Notes: a model not told the origin generated them from the sequence alone. DNA of 64,000 nt from Caballeronia novacaledonica (GCF_900258035.1 NZ_OGTP01000017.1:1-64000), one strand, 5' to 3'; positions 8,405-17,866 are shown, counted from the stretch's first letter. Numbers and translations: made by a program.

Positions 8405-10204
8405 ATGGATTCATTCGACCTGCGACTGCCCGCTCTGCGCGCGGCGTATCGCGAAGGCCGCGCGACGCCGCGCGAGTTGATCCGCGCGTTGCGCACGCGC
8501 GCCGCCGCGTTGAACACGGACTATCGGCTCTTCATTCATCTGCTGAACGACGACGAAATCGAGCCGTATCTCGCGGCGCTCGACGCACGCGACATCGATT
8601 CGCTGCCGCTCTACGGCGTGCCGTTCGCGATCAAGGACAACATCGATCTCGCAGGCGTGCCGACGACGGCCGCGTGCCCCGCGTTCGCGTACACGCCGGA
8701 ACGGTCGGCGACGCTCGTCGCGCAATTGATCGCGCTCGGCGCGGTGCCCATCGGCAAGACCAATCTCGACCAGTTCGCGACCGGCCTGAACGGCACGCGC
8801 TCGCCTTACGGCAAGTGCCGCAACAGCGTTCTCGCGGACTATCCGTCGGGCGGATCGAGCGCGGGATCGTCGCTGGCCGTCGCGCTGGGCGTCGCGAGCT
8901 TTGCGCTCGGCACCGATACCGCCGGCTCGGGCCGCGTGCCCGCCGCGCTGAACAATCTCGTCGGCACGAAGGGAACCAAGGGCCTGCTCTCCACGGCGGG
9001 CGTCGTGCCCGCCTGCCGCACGCTCGATTGCGTGACGTATTTCACCGTCACCGCGAGCGAGGCGAGCACGCTGCTCGCGCTCACGGCGGCCCACGATCCC
9101 GCCGACGCCTACAGCCGCGCGAATCCGCAATGGAACGATGCGGCGGCGTTCGGCAAGGTCGAGCGCTTTCGTTTCGGCGTGCCGCGTCAGCTCGAATTCG
9201 CCGGTTGCGACGAAAGTCCCGCGCTCTTCGCGAACGCGCGCGCGGCGCTCGAAGCGATCGGCGGCGAGGCGGTCGAGATCGATTTCGCGCCGTTCATCGA
9301 AGCCGCGCGCCTGCTCTACGAAGGGCCGTGGGTCGCGGAACGGTATAGCGTCGCGGGCGCGCTGATGGAAGCGCAGCCGGATGCCGTGCTGCCCGTGATC
9401 CGCGACGTGCTCGCGAAAGCGCCGGGCGCCACCGCCGTCGATGCGTTTCGCGCGCAATACAGACTTCAGGCGTTGAAGCAGCGTTGCGACGCCGTGCTCG
9501 CGGATCTCGATTGCGTGCTGACGCCGTCGATTCCGCGCGCGGTCACGCTCGCCGAACTGGAGCGCGATCCGGTCGGCGCGAATTCGCTGCTCGGGCATTA
9601 CACGAACTTCATGAATCTGCTCGATTACGCCGCCGTCGCGACGCCCGGCGGTTTCATGCGCAACGGCCTGCCGTGGGGCGTGACGCTGTTCGGCCGCGCT
9701 TTCACCGACCAATATCTGCTGAGCGTCGCCGATGCGTTGCATCGCAAGCTCGCCGTGCCGCTCGCCGGCGGCGCGCGGCAGGACACCGATGCGCCCGCGC
9801 GCCCCGCGCGTGACGACAGGATGAAGCTCGTCGTGTGCGGCGCGCATCTCGCGGGCTTGCCGCTGAACGGGCAACTGACCGCACGCGGCGCGCGCCTCGT
9901 CGAAGCGACATCGAGCGCGCCGCGCTATCGACTGCATGCGCTTGCGGGCGGGCCGGTTCAGCGCCCCGGCATGACGCGCGACGAAGCGAACGGCGCGGCG
10001 ATCGCGGTCGAAGTGTGGTCGTTGCCGAGCGCGGAAGCCGGCTCCTTCCTCGCGAACATTCCCGCGCCGCTCGCGCTCGGCAAGGTCGAACTCGCGGACG
10101 GCCGCTGGGAAACCGGCTTCGTATGCGAAGCGCATGCGCTCGAAGACGCAATCGACATCACGCGATACGGCGGCTGGCGCGCATGGCTCGAGCGCGCCGT
10201 GTGA
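8405..10204 (+). CDS. atzF: Allophanate hydrolase
   Basis: A 599-residue amidase-signature enzyme that splits allophanate to ammonia and CO2, the last step of the pathway. The Ser-cisSer-Lys triad is visible: Lys77 in AIKDNIDLAG, cis-Ser around 151-152 in GGSSAGSS, nucleophile Ser175 in DTAGSGR. The C-terminal 130 residues (from about 465, MKLVVCGAHLAGLPLNGQL) match the second domain of AtzF-type hydrolases, which processes the N-carboxyamine intermediate. It starts 37 nt after the carboxylase, in the same operon, and ends four bases from a convergent MFS gene. Confidence 0.92.
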   Translation: MDSFDLRLPALRAAYREGRATPRELIRALRTRAAALNTDYRLFIHLLNDDEIEPYLAALDARDIDSLPLYGVPFAIKDNIDLAGVPTTAACPAFAYTPERSATLVAQLIALGAVPIGKTNLDQFATGLNGTRSPYGKCRNSVLADYPSGGSSAGSSLAVALGVASFALGTDTAGSGRVPAALNNLVGTKGTKGLLSTAGVVPACRTLDCVTYFTVTASEASTLLALTAAHDPADAYSRANPQWNDAAAFGKVERFRFGVPRQLEFAGCDESPALFANARAALEAIGGEAVEIDFAPFIEAARLLYEGPWVAERYSVAGALMEAQPDAVLPVIRDVLAKAPGATAVDAFRAQYRLQALKQRCDAVLADLDCVLTPSIPRAVTLAELERDPVGANSLLGHYTNFMNLLDYAAVATPGGFMRNGLPWGVTLFGRAFTDQYLLSVADALHRKLAVPLAGGARQDTDAPARPARDDRMKLVVCGAHLAGLPLNGQLTARGARLVEATSSAPRYRLHALAGGPVQRPGMTRDEANGAAIAVEVWSLPSAEAGSFLANIPAPLALGKVELADGRWETGFVCEAHALEDAIDITRYGGWRAWLERAV

Positions 10205-10208
10205 GCGT

Positions 10209-11399
10209 TCATCGGTCGAGCACGGCGGCGAGCGAGCGGCGCTTCGTCGCGAACGATGCGAGCACCGCCATCCCCAGCGCCGACAGCAGCACGCCGAGAT
10301 GCATCGCGCCGGCCGCGCCCGCGCGATCGACCGCGATGCCGCCCGCGAGCGAGCCCGCCGCGATCGCCGTCTGCACCGCGCTGACGAAGAGCGCCGATGC
10401 CGCTTCCGGCTGCTTCGGCGATGTCAGTTGCATCCAGACACTCAGGCACAGCGGAATCGCGCCATACGCGACGCCCCACGCGAGCACGCCCGCCACGACC
10501 GCGCCCGCCACGTGCGCGAAGGCCGGAAGCGCGAGCAGCGACGCGATGACGAGCGCGGTCGTCGCGGCGAGCGAGAGACGCGGATGCGACTTCACGAACG
10601 CCGACGCGACGAAGTTCGACAGGAAACCGACGATCCCGAAGCCGAGCAGCAGTGCGGTGACCCAGGCCGCGCCGAGCACGGCGTCGACTTCGAGAAACGG
10701 CGCGATATACGTGTAGGCGCAAAAGTGCGCGCCGAACAGCAACGCGACGAGCAGGAGGCTGCGCAACACGGTCGTGCGCGCGAGCATGCGGCCGAAATCG
10801 CCGATGCGTGCGGCGGCGCGCGGCGGCAAGTCGGGCAGCAGCATCGCCTGGAGGAGCAGCGCGGCGAGCGCGAGCGCGGCCGTCGCGAAGAACGAGACGC
10901 GCCACGTCGACAGTCCCGCGATGAACGTCCCGAGCGGCACGCCGATGACCGTCGCGAGCGTGATGCCCATGAAGATGGTCGCGCTCGCGCGGGCGCTTTC
11001 GTCTTCCGCGACGATCTGTCCGGAGACGCCGAGCGCGACGGTCCAGAATCCGCCGAGGCTGACGCCGAGCAAGGCGCGGCCGGCGAGCATCGTCGTGAAG
11101 TCGGTGGCGAGCGCCGAGACGCCGTTCGATGCGACCAGCGCGGCCGACAGCAGAAGCAGAATCAGCCGCCGGTTCAGGCGTCCCGCGACGAGCAGCAGAA
11201 CAGGCGCCGAGATCGCGGCGATGATGCCCGGCGTCGTGGTCATGAGACCGGCCGTGCCGGGCGTGACGCCGAGGTCCGCCGCGATCGACGGCAGCACGCC
11301 GACGGGCATGTACTCGGTCGTCACGAAAGCGAACGAGCCGAGCGCGATGGCAAGCACCGCGAGCCAGCGCCGGCTGGCGCTGGGCGAAGAGGCATTCAT
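10209..11399 (-). CDS. MFS transporter (drug/sugar efflux type)
   Basis: A 396-residue inner-membrane protein with about 12 hydrophobic helices. The N-terminal signature FAFVTTEYMPVGVLPSIAAD in helix 1 followed by DLGVTPGTAGLM is typical of the AraJ/SotB/NepI-like DHA1 efflux family. The ATG at 11399 gives a normal N-terminus; an extension to 11723 would overlap the neighbouring gene and is rejected. It is probably co-transcribed with the Old Yellow Enzyme gene, which lies 25 nt upstream in the same direction. The exported compound is unknown. Confidence 0.87.
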   Translation of the reverse strand: MNASSPSASRRWLAVLAIALGSFAFVTTEYMPVGVLPSIAADLGVTPGTAGLMTTTPGIIAAISAPVLLLVAGRLNRRLILLLLSAALVASNGVSALATDFTTMLAGRALLGVSLGGFWTVALGVSGQIVAEDESARASATIFMGITLATVIGVPLGTFIAGLSTWRVSFFATAALALAALLLQAMLLPDLPPRAAARIGDFGRMLARTTVLRSLLLVALLFGAHFCAYTYIAPFLEVDAVLGAAWVTALLLGFGIVGFLSNFVASAFVKSHPRLSLAATTALVIASLLALPAFAHVAGAVVAGVLAWGVAYGAIPLCLSVWMQLTSPKQPEAASALFVSAVQTAIAAGSLAGGIAVDRAGAAGAMHLGVLLSALGMAVLASFATKRRSLAAVLDR

Positions 11400-11424
11400 A
11401 TCGGGAACTCCGGCGAACGGAAAA

Positions 11425-12534
11425 TCAGGCGGCGATGGCCTGCTCGTCGAGGAACGGATAGTCGGTGTAGCCCGCGTCCGTGCCGCCGAAGAACGTCGCG
11501 CGATCGTACGGATTGAGCGGCAAGTGCTTGCGCAGGCGCTCCGGCAGATCCGGATTCGCGATGAAATGCCGCCCGAACGCGACGAGATCCGCGTCGCCGC
11601 TTTGAAGGATCGCTTCGGCGCTGGCGCCGTCGAAGCCGCCCGCCACGATGATCGGCCCACGGAAATGCGCGCGCAGCGTCTTCGCGGCGACCGGTGTCTG
11701 ATCTTGCGACGCGTCTTCGACATTGCCCGCGATACGCGGCTCGATCAGATGCAGATACGCGATGCCGAGCTTGTCGAGTTCCGTCGCGACGTAGGCGAAG
11801 AGCGCCTTCGGATCGCTGTCGGACATATCGCCCCACGAGCCGCTCGGCCCGAGCCTCACCGCGACTTTGTCCGCGCCCCAGACATCGATCACGGCGCGCG
11901 TCGCGTCGAGCAGCAGGCGCGCGCGGTTCGCGATCGGGCCGCCGTATTCGTCGGTGCGCCGGTTGCTGCCGTCCTGAAGGAACTGGTCGAAGAGATAGCC
12001 GTTGGCCGCGTGCAGCTCGACGCCGTCGAATCCCGCCGCGATGCCGCGCGCCGCCGCCGCACGAAAATGCTCGACGATGCCCGCGACTTCCGCCGTCTCC
12101 AGCGCGCGATTCGGCGTGTTCGGCACCCAGCCCGCCTCGGTGTACGCGACGCCGCCGTGCGCTACTTCCGACGGTCCGACCGGGCGGCCGCCATCGGGCT
12201 GCAACTGCGCGTTCGACTGCCGGCCCGCGTGATAAAGCTGAAGAAAGATGCGCCCGCCTTTGGCGTGCACGGCATCGGTGACGGCTTGCCATCCGGCGAT
12301 CTGGCTGTCGTCGTAGAGACCGGGCGCGCCGAGATAGCCGTTGCCTTCCGGTGCGGCGATGGTCGCTTCGCCGATCAGCAGCGCGCCGGGCGACGTGCGC
12401 TGTGCGTAATATTCGGCCATCAACGGGCCGGGACGCGCGTCCGATTCGGCACGCATGCGGGTAAGCGGGGCGAGCACGACGCGATGGCCGAATTCATACG
12501 AGCCCACTTTGACGTTCGAAAACAGTTTGGACAT
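11425..12534 (-). CDS. Old Yellow Enzyme family NADH:flavin oxidoreductase (NemA-like)
   Basis: A 369-residue FMN enzyme that reduces activated alkenes, nitro compounds or maleimides. Family motifs: APLTRMRA near the N-terminus, the active-site pair within ELHAANGYLFDQFL, and the flavin-binding C-terminal segment IIVAGGFD. The start chosen is ATG 12534, with GGAG 6 nt upstream; a GTG four codons earlier (12546) is possible but lacks a better ribosome site. Co-directional with the MFS gene, suggesting a detoxification pair. The physiological substrate is not predictable. Confidence 0.9.
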   Translation of the reverse strand: MSKLFSNVKVGSYEFGHRVVLAPLTRMRAESDARPGPLMAEYYAQRTSPGALLIGEATIAAPEGNGYLGAPGLYDDSQIAGWQAVTDAVHAKGGRIFLQLYHAGRQSNAQLQPDGGRPVGPSEVAHGGVAYTEAGWVPNTPNRALETAEVAGIVEHFRAAAARGIAAGFDGVELHAANGYLFDQFLQDGSNRRTDEYGGPIANRARLLLDATRAVIDVWGADKVAVRLGPSGSWGDMSDSDPKALFAYVATELDKLGIAYLHLIEPRIAGNVEDASQDQTPVAAKTLRAHFRGPIIVAGGFDGASAEAILQSGDADLVAFGRHFIANPDLPERLRKHLPLNPYDRATFFGGTDAGYTDYPFLDEQAIAA

Positions 12535-12801
12535 TTCGATCTCCACAATTCCAGGTAGCGGTTGCGTGACGCCGACGACCGGCGCCGCTTGACCCGAAAT
12601 GTAGACGCGACGCAGCCCCAGAAAAACCGCCCGCGAGTTCGGGCACCGCGGACACGCATGTCCGTAATCGCGCCTCGCCCAGCCGTGGCGGTGAAGGAGC
12701 GATTGTTTGGGCGAGCAGAACAGTCATGTCGTTTCTGCCGCATTTATCCACGCCACAGCCGTTCCGATAATCCACGCCACCTTTCGGAGATTGGAAACAT
12801 C

Positions 12802-13920
12802 ATGGAAACAACACACATCGAGCCGTTGCGCGTGGGCGTGATCGGCGTCGGCAACTGGGCGCGGCATGGGCATTTGCGCGTGCTCGATCTGCTGCCGGAG
12901 TACGCGTTGCAAGCCGTGTACAGCCATCGGCGCGAGGCTGCGGAAGAGGCGGCGCGCGAATACCGGATCGGGCGCGTGGCGGCGTCGATCGATGAACTCG
13001 TCGAGAGCGACGACATCGATCTCGTCGTCGTGCTCAACACCGCGCCGCAGCATGCGGAAACGGTGAAGCGCGTGATCGCGGCCGGCAAGCACGTCTACTG
13101 CGAATGGCCGCTGACGACCACGCTCGCGGAATCGAAGGAACTGCTCGCGCTTGCCGAAGCGCGCGGCGTGCGGCATGTCGCCGGCTTGCAGCGAAGGCTC
13201 GCGGCGCATAACCGTTACCTGCGCGATCTCATCGCGGAAGGGTATGTCGGCGAATTGCGCTCCGTGCGCATGCATGTCAGCGTGAATTACTTTCAGGCGA
13301 TCCGTTCGCGCGCGCTCGAATGGACGGTGCCGCCAGAAAACTTCTCGTCGATCGTGTCGATTTACGGCGGCCATTTTCTCGACATGCTGCTCGACGCGAC
13401 CGGCTGGCCCGTGTCGATCGCGGCGCTCACGCCGAATCAGTTTCCGGTCGTGACGATCAGGGAAAGCGGCGTGTCGATGGCGACGAGCGCGCCCGATCAG
13501 CTCGTGCTCGCGGGCGCGCTGAAGGGCAACGCGGTGTTGTCGGTGCATATCGAGGGCGGCAAGCGCAGCGGGTCGGGCGTGCAGATCGACATCACCGGAA
13601 CGCAAGGCGACTTGCGTATCACGAATACGTCCGCGTTCGGCGATGTGGGCGACGACTACCGCATCGCCGGCGCGCGTGGCGACAAGGCGCCGCTCGAAAC
13701 GCTCGATGTGCCGGAGCGTTATCATCGCTTGCCGGAATCGGGCTTGCCTTCCGCCGTGCTCGAACTGGCCGAACTGTACCGGGCCTACGCCCGCGACGCG
13801 GCGCACGGCACGCGCAGCGCGCCCACTTTCGCCGATGCCGTGCGCATGCACGACCTGATCGATCGCGCGCAGGCATCGCATGCCTTGCGGCAATTCATGG
13901 CGATCGAATCGGCGGAATGA
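12802..13920 (+). CDS. Gfo/Idh/MocA family oxidoreductase
   Basis: A 372-residue NAD(P)-dependent oxidoreductase. N-terminal Rossmann fold with VGVIGVGNWARHGH; the conserved EWPLTTT segment at about residue 107 replaces the EKP motif of classical members. The C-terminal half is the alpha/beta substrate domain. The start at 12802 sits after CGGAGATTGGAAACATC. Its stop overlaps or nearly touches the LysR gene downstream, so the two are probably co-transcribed. The substrate, often a sugar or inositol-like polyol, cannot be told. The 267-bp gap before it is a divergent promoter region with no other gene. Confidence 0.87.
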   Translation: METTHIEPLRVGVIGVGNWARHGHLRVLDLLPEYALQAVYSHRREAAEEAAREYRIGRVAASIDELVESDDIDLVVVLNTAPQHAETVKRVIAAGKHVYCEWPLTTTLAESKELLALAEARGVRHVAGLQRRLAAHNRYLRDLIAEGYVGELRSVRMHVSVNYFQAIRSRALEWTVPPENFSSIVSIYGGHFLDMLLDATGWPVSIAALTPNQFPVVTIRESGVSMATSAPDQLVLAGALKGNAVLSVHIEGGKRSGSGVQIDITGTQGDLRITNTSAFGDVGDDYRIAGARGDKAPLETLDVPERYHRLPESGLPSAVLELAELYRAYARDAAHGTRSAPTFADAVRMHDLIDRAQASHALRQFMAIESAE

Positions 13921-13934
13921 CGGAGAAACTTGCG

Positions 13935-14888
13935 ATGAACGCGTCATCGACCGCAAGCGCGACAGGCGCCGCCAACGCGCGTGCGCCCGGCGCGCTGGAC
14001 CACATGAGCGGCATGGTCGTCTTCACGCGCGCGGCGGAAACGCTCAGCTTCGCGGAAGCGGGGCGGCAGCTCGGGCTTTCGGCGTCGGCGATCGGCAAGG
14101 CGGTCGCGCGGCTGGAAGCGCGCGTCGGCGTGCGGCTCTTTCATCGCAGCACACGCAGCGTGCGCCTCACGCCCGAGGGCGAGCTCTTTCTCGCGCGATG
14201 CCAGCGCATTCTCGGCGAGATCGAAGAAGCCGAATCCGAACTGGCGATATCGCGCGCAAAACCGATGGGCCGCCTGCGCGTGAGCATTCCGCTCGTCGGC
14301 ACGCTGCTGATGCCGGTGCTTTCGGCGTTCATGCGCGCGTATCCCGCCGTGCAGCTCGACATCGATTTCAGCGATCGTCTCGTCGATGTCATCGACGATG
14401 GCTTCGATGTCGTCCTGCGCACCGGCGACGCAATCGATTCGCAACTCACGATGCGCACGCTCGGGCACTACACGCATCTGATCGTCGGCTCGCCGGCGTA
14501 TCTCGACGCGCACGGCGTGCCCGCGACGCCCGAGATGCTCGGCGCGCATGCGTGCCTGCAGCATCGCTTCTCGCGCACGGGACGTCTCAGGCGCTGGATC
14601 TTCGTGCGCGACGGCGCGCCTTTCGACGTGGAGCTTCCTTCGACGGCCATCGCGAGCGCGGTCGAGCCGCTCATCGCGCTGGCGGAGCAGGGCCTGGGCC
14701 TCACGAGCGTGCCGGACTACGCCGTGCGCGCGCAACTCGCCGATGGCTCGCTCGTCGCCGTGCTGCGCGATTTCACGGCGGACCGCATCCCGTTTCGCGC
14801 GTTGTGGCCGTCAGGGCGCATGACGCCGCCGAAGGTGCGCGTGTTCGTCGACTTCCTGCATCAGCACTTGTTTCCGGGTTCGGCGTGA
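13935..14888 (+). CDS. LysR family transcriptional regulator
   Basis: A 317-residue DNA-binding regulator. The N-terminal winged helix is clear (FTRAAETLSFAEAGRQLGLS then AIGKAVARLEARVGVRLF), followed by the periplasmic-binding-like effector domain. ATG 13935 is preferred, with GGAG about 9 nt upstream; ATG 13917, overlapping the previous stop, would add six residues. Unlike many LysR genes it is co-directional with its neighbour, the oxidoreductase gene. The last 28 bp overlap tail to tail with the GNAT gene. Confidence 0.9.
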   Translation: MNASSTASATGAANARAPGALDHMSGMVVFTRAAETLSFAEAGRQLGLSASAIGKAVARLEARVGVRLFHRSTRSVRLTPEGELFLARCQRILGEIEEAESELAISRAKPMGRLRVSIPLVGTLLMPVLSAFMRAYPAVQLDIDFSDRLVDVIDDGFDVVLRTGDAIDSQLTMRTLGHYTHLIVGSPAYLDAHGVPATPEMLGAHACLQHRFSRTGRLRRWIFVRDGAPFDVELPSTAIASAVEPLIALAEQGLGLTSVPDYAVRAQLADGSLVAVLRDFTADRIPFRALWPSGRMTPPKVRVFVDFLHQHLFPGSA

Positions 14889-15559
14889 CTGATCTGCGTG
14901 AGCGTGAACGCGTGGCGCAACTCGAAGCCGAGCCGTTCATACAGGCCGATGGCGCTTTCGTTGTGGCTGAACACGTGCAGGAACGGCGTGTCGCCGCGTA
15001 GCCCGATTTCCCCGCGCAGAATGTTCATCAGTTTTCCGGCGAGACCGCGCCCGCGGCAACGTTCGTCGACACATACCGCGCTGATTTCCACATGACCGTC
15101 GATGGCCATGCGTTCGCCCGCCATCGCGACGAGTTCTCCGTGTTCGCGTATCCCGATGTAGTGGCCCATCTCGCGCGTGCGCGTGGCGAACGGGCCCGGC
15201 TTGGTTCGCTGCACGAGCGCGAGCATGTCGTCGACATCGGCGGGGCCGAGGTCGATCACGTCGCTGTCGTCGGTGCTTTGCGTGAACGGCTGCGTCGCGA
15301 CCATCTGATGAATCGTGCCGACGCGCTTCGCCTGCAGCGTATCGATGCCCGCGACCGCATCCGTCGACAGAACGACGACCTGCTCGCCGGGCTGCATGAG
15401 CGCGTTCAGCGCGCGCCACGCGTCCGGCGTGTCCGACGCGACCGCCGCGAACGGCGCGACGTCCGGATGAAAACGCCGCGCGAGCGCGTCGCCCAGGCCG
15501 AGATGCGCCTGTTTTGTCGTCAGCGCGGTCCAGATCGGGCGGTCGAGTGCTGTTTTCAT
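14861..15559 (-). CDS. GNAT family N-acetyltransferase (FR47-like)
   Basis: A 232-residue protein. The acetyl-CoA-binding motif CRGRGLAGKLM is present at about residue 175, followed by PFLHVFSHNESAIGLYERLG, typical of FR47-like GNAT domains. The N-terminal 100 residues are less conserved. ATG 15559 follows GGAG and is preferred to an upstream in-frame start at 15598. Substrate unknown. It is convergent with, and slightly overlaps, the LysR gene. Confidence 0.85.
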   Translation of the reverse strand: MKTALDRPIWTALTTKQAHLGLGDALARRFHPDVAPFAAVASDTPDAWRALNALMQPGEQVVVLSTDAVAGIDTLQAKRVGTIHQMVATQPFTQSTDDSDVIDLGPADVDDMLALVQRTKPGPFATRTREMGHYIGIREHGELVAMAGERMAIDGHVEISAVCVDERCRGRGLAGKLMNILRGEIGLRGDTPFLHVFSHNESAIGLYERLGFELRHAFTLTQISHAEPGNKC

Positions 15560-15660
15560 GCGGGCTCCGGATAAGGAAATGGATCGGATAAGCGCCACTC
15601 TAGACAGATCGACGCGTTCCGGCTACTGTCGTAAATGACATTTTTAGGATCATTCACGCC

Positions 15661-16638
15661 ATGCGGATGACGGTTCTCGCCCTCGACGGCGTATTCGACA
15701 CGGCGCTGTCCGCCGTGCTCGACGCGTTCACCACCGCGAACGAACTGGCGGACATGCTGGAGCCGGGCGTCGGCCCGCGCTTCGAGATCGAACTGGTCGG
15801 CGTGCGGCGCGACGTGCGCACCTCGCTCGGCATGCGCGTGCCCGTCATGTCCGCGAGCGCGATGGCGCGCCCCGACTGGCTGATCGTGCCCGCGCCCGCC
15901 ACCAAGATGCCCGCGCAACTGCTGCCGGCGCTCGCCCGGCGCGACGTGACCGATGCCATGCAATTGCTCGCGCAGCATCACGCGGACGGCGTGAAGATCG
16001 CGGCGGCGTGCATCGGCACGTTCGTGCTGGCGGAATCGGGCTTGCTGGACGGCCAGGAAGCCACGACGAGCTGGTGGCTCGCGCCATTGTTTCGACAGCG
16101 CTATCCGTCGGTGCGGCTCGACAGCGCGCGCATGGTGGTGCCGTCGGGAGCATTCGCGACGGCGGGCGCCGCGATGGGCCATCTCGATCTCGCGCTCTGG
16201 CTGATGAATCAGGCGAGTCCCGCGCTGGCCGCGACGGTGGCGCGTTACCTGATCGTGGATGCGCGTCCGTCGCAGGCGCCTTACATGATTCCGGATCATC
16301 TGGCGCGCGCGGACCCGATGGTCGAGCGCTTCGAACGCTGGGCGCGCGCGCGGCTCGCGCAGGGCTTTTCGCTCGACGCCGCCGCCCACGCGCTGGCGAC
16401 GAGCACGCGCACTTTGCAGCGGCGCATCGAAGCGGTGTTGGGCAAATCGCCGCTGTCGTATTTTCAGGATTTGCGCGTGGAGCGGGCCGTGCATCTGCTG
16501 CGTTCCAGTCAGCTCGATATCGAGGCGATCGCCGCCGAAGTCGGCTATGGCGACGGCGCGACGCTGCGCACGCTGTTACGCCGGCGGCTCGGGCGTGGCG
16601 TGAAGGAGCTTCGGGCGCGCGGCGTGGAAGAGACGTGA
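15661..16638 (+). CDS. GlxA family regulator: DJ-1/PfpI domain plus AraC HTH
   Basis: A 325-residue two-domain regulator. The N-terminal DJ-1/PfpI (class I glutamine amidotransferase-like) domain spans about 1-175, with the nucleophile-elbow cysteine in AACIGTFVLAESG. The C-terminal AraC HTH (about 215-325) shows the second helix-turn-helix as IEAIAAEVGYGDGATLRTLL. Such proteins often act as activators of amino-acid or amine catabolic genes. It is divergent from the GNAT gene across about 100 bp, which may be its target. Confidence 0.9.
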   Translation: MRMTVLALDGVFDTALSAVLDAFTTANELADMLEPGVGPRFEIELVGVRRDVRTSLGMRVPVMSASAMARPDWLIVPAPATKMPAQLLPALARRDVTDAMQLLAQHHADGVKIAAACIGTFVLAESGLLDGQEATTSWWLAPLFRQRYPSVRLDSARMVVPSGAFATAGAAMGHLDLALWLMNQASPALAATVARYLIVDARPSQAPYMIPDHLARADPMVERFERWARARLAQGFSLDAAAHALATSTRTLQRRIEAVLGKSPLSYFQDLRVERAVHLLRSSQLDIEAIAAEVGYGDGATLRTLLRRRLGRGVKELRARGVEET

Positions 16639-16706
16639 TGTGGACGGCGCGCCGTCGGGATCGTCAGTTTCCAGCCGAGCCGCGCCCGCCGCTAACGTGT
16701 GACGCC

Positions 16707-17408
16707 TCAGAACTTCTCCACCCACGGCCGCAGTTCGATCTCCCAGGCCCACGCGCTGCGTTGCTGGCGCAGGACGTCGATATACGTCTGCGCGATGGCA
16801 TCGGGATCGAGCGTGCTGTCGGGTGCATCGGGCGGATCGGCGCGTTGCCCGGAGCGCACGGCGCCGTCGATGACGAAATGCGCCACGTGAATGCCCTTCG
16901 GCGTCAGTTCGCGCGCGGCGCTCTGCGCGAGGCCGCGCAACGCGAATTTGCCCATCGCGAACGGCGCGGACAGCGCGAATCCCTTGACGCCCGCCGTCGC
17001 GCCCGTCAGCAGGATCGCGCCTTTGGCCGCGGGAATCATGCGTCGCGCCGCCTGCTGCACCGCGTGGAACGCGCCGAACGCCGACACGGCGACGGCCCGT
17101 TCGACCTCCGCCGCGTCGAGTTCCGCGATGGCTCCGCGCACGCGCCCGCTCGCGTTGTAGATCACGATTTCCGGCGCGCCGATGCGTTTATCGGTTTCGG
17201 CGAAGAGCGCTGCCGTCTGGCTGGCGTCGGAGGCATCGACGGGCAGTGCGATTGCGCCGGTTTCATCGACGAGCGCCGACAGTTTGCCGACGTTGCGCGC
17301 CGCGATGACGACGGGAATGTTCTCGGCGCGCAGACGCCGGGTGAGAGAGCCGCTGATGCCGCTTCCGGCACCGATGATGAGGGCGCTGCGATAAGGAAGA
17401 GTGCTCAT
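16707..17408 (-). CDS. SDR family oxidoreductase with Tyr-to-Phe change at the active site
   Basis: A 233-residue Rossmann protein. The nucleotide loop is IIGAGSGISGSL and the NAD-binding N-A-S motif appears as IYNASG. The catalytic YxxxK motif reads FAMGK: the codon is TTC, so phenylalanine stands where the catalytic tyrosine is expected, while the lysine is kept. The upstream serine position (LLTGATAGVKG) is also unusual. It may use a different mechanism, be non-catalytic, or belong to a divergent SDR subgroup. ATG 17408 was chosen because longer in-frame extension has no ribosome site. Confidence 0.85.
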   Translation of the reverse strand: MSTLPYRSALIIGAGSGISGSLTRRLRAENIPVVIAARNVGKLSALVDETGAIALPVDASDASQTAALFAETDKRIGAPEIVIYNASGRVRGAIAELDAAEVERAVAVSAFGAFHAVQQAARRMIPAAKGAILLTGATAGVKGFALSAPFAMGKFALRGLAQSAARELTPKGIHVAHFVIDGAVRSGQRADPPDAPDSTLDPDAIAQTYIDVLRQQRSAWAWEIELRPWVEKF

Positions 17409-17562
17409 GGCTTCACGCTCGAATGGGTGACGAAGCCGATGATAACCGTGGCGTGAAATCGGCGCGCAAGTGGCGAAGGCGATGGGCGTCCGGAGCGGTG
17501 CGACGGTCAAGAACGATCTGCTTGCCGATAATCCCTTCGCGCCGGCACCGAAGCGTGAAGAG

Positions 17563-17593
17563 AGGAGAAGGAAGCACGAGTGTTCCTTCTCCT
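17563..17593 (-). terminator. Hairpin at the 3' end of peptide-array unit 2
   Basis: Inverted repeat with 11-bp arms (AGGAGAAGGAA at 17563-17573 and its complement at 17583-17593) and a 9-nt loop, just after the last 85-residue gene. There is no strong U-tract on the minus strand, so termination may be inefficient or the hairpin may stabilise the transcript. The arm sequence is nearly the same as that of the canonical terminator at 19110-19140 that ends the other unit. Confidence 0.6.
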
Positions 17594-17608
17594 GTTGACG
17601 GTGCTGCT

Positions 17609-17866
17609 TCAGACCTTCACGCCGTGCAGGAGGCTGCCGATCGAGTCCAGCGACTTCGTGATGTTCTTCAGATCGACGTTGGTGTATTGCGATGCATCGA
17701 CCTGAGTCACCGGCGCCACGTTGATCTGCGGGCTCGCGAACGCGAAGCCGGTGACCGAGTTGGCGTTGATGCCGTTGTTCTGGAAGATGCTCGCGCCACC
17801 GACGATAGCGCCCATTTCAGCACGGCCGAGTTCTTTGCTGACCGCGAGGTTGTCGATTTTCAACAT
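17609..17866 (-). CDS. Double-glycine-leader peptide, array copy 1
   Basis: An 85-residue protein of unknown function, last of six tandem paralogues. Residues 1-24 resemble a double-glycine export leader: VSKELGRAEMGAIVGG fits the LSxxELxxIxGG pattern. The 61-residue remainder begins with the invariant block ASIFQNNGINANS and has no cysteine. This copy is the most divergent in its core (QINV, SQYTNVDLKNITKSL, LLHGVKV). AGGAG precedes the ATG by 7 nt. Cleavage after GG by a C39-type peptidase is inferred; no such exporter is in the window. Confidence 0.85.
   Translation of the reverse strand: MLKIDNLAVSKELGRAEMGAIVGGASIFQNNGINANSVTGFAFASPQINVAPVTQVDASQYTNVDLKNITKSLDSIGSLLHGVKV

Noticed and set aside
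10134..12558. Plus-strand frames of 460 and 594 codons opposite the MFS and Old Yellow Enzyme genes
   Set aside because: Low-complexity, Arg-rich translations antisense to two recognisable genes.
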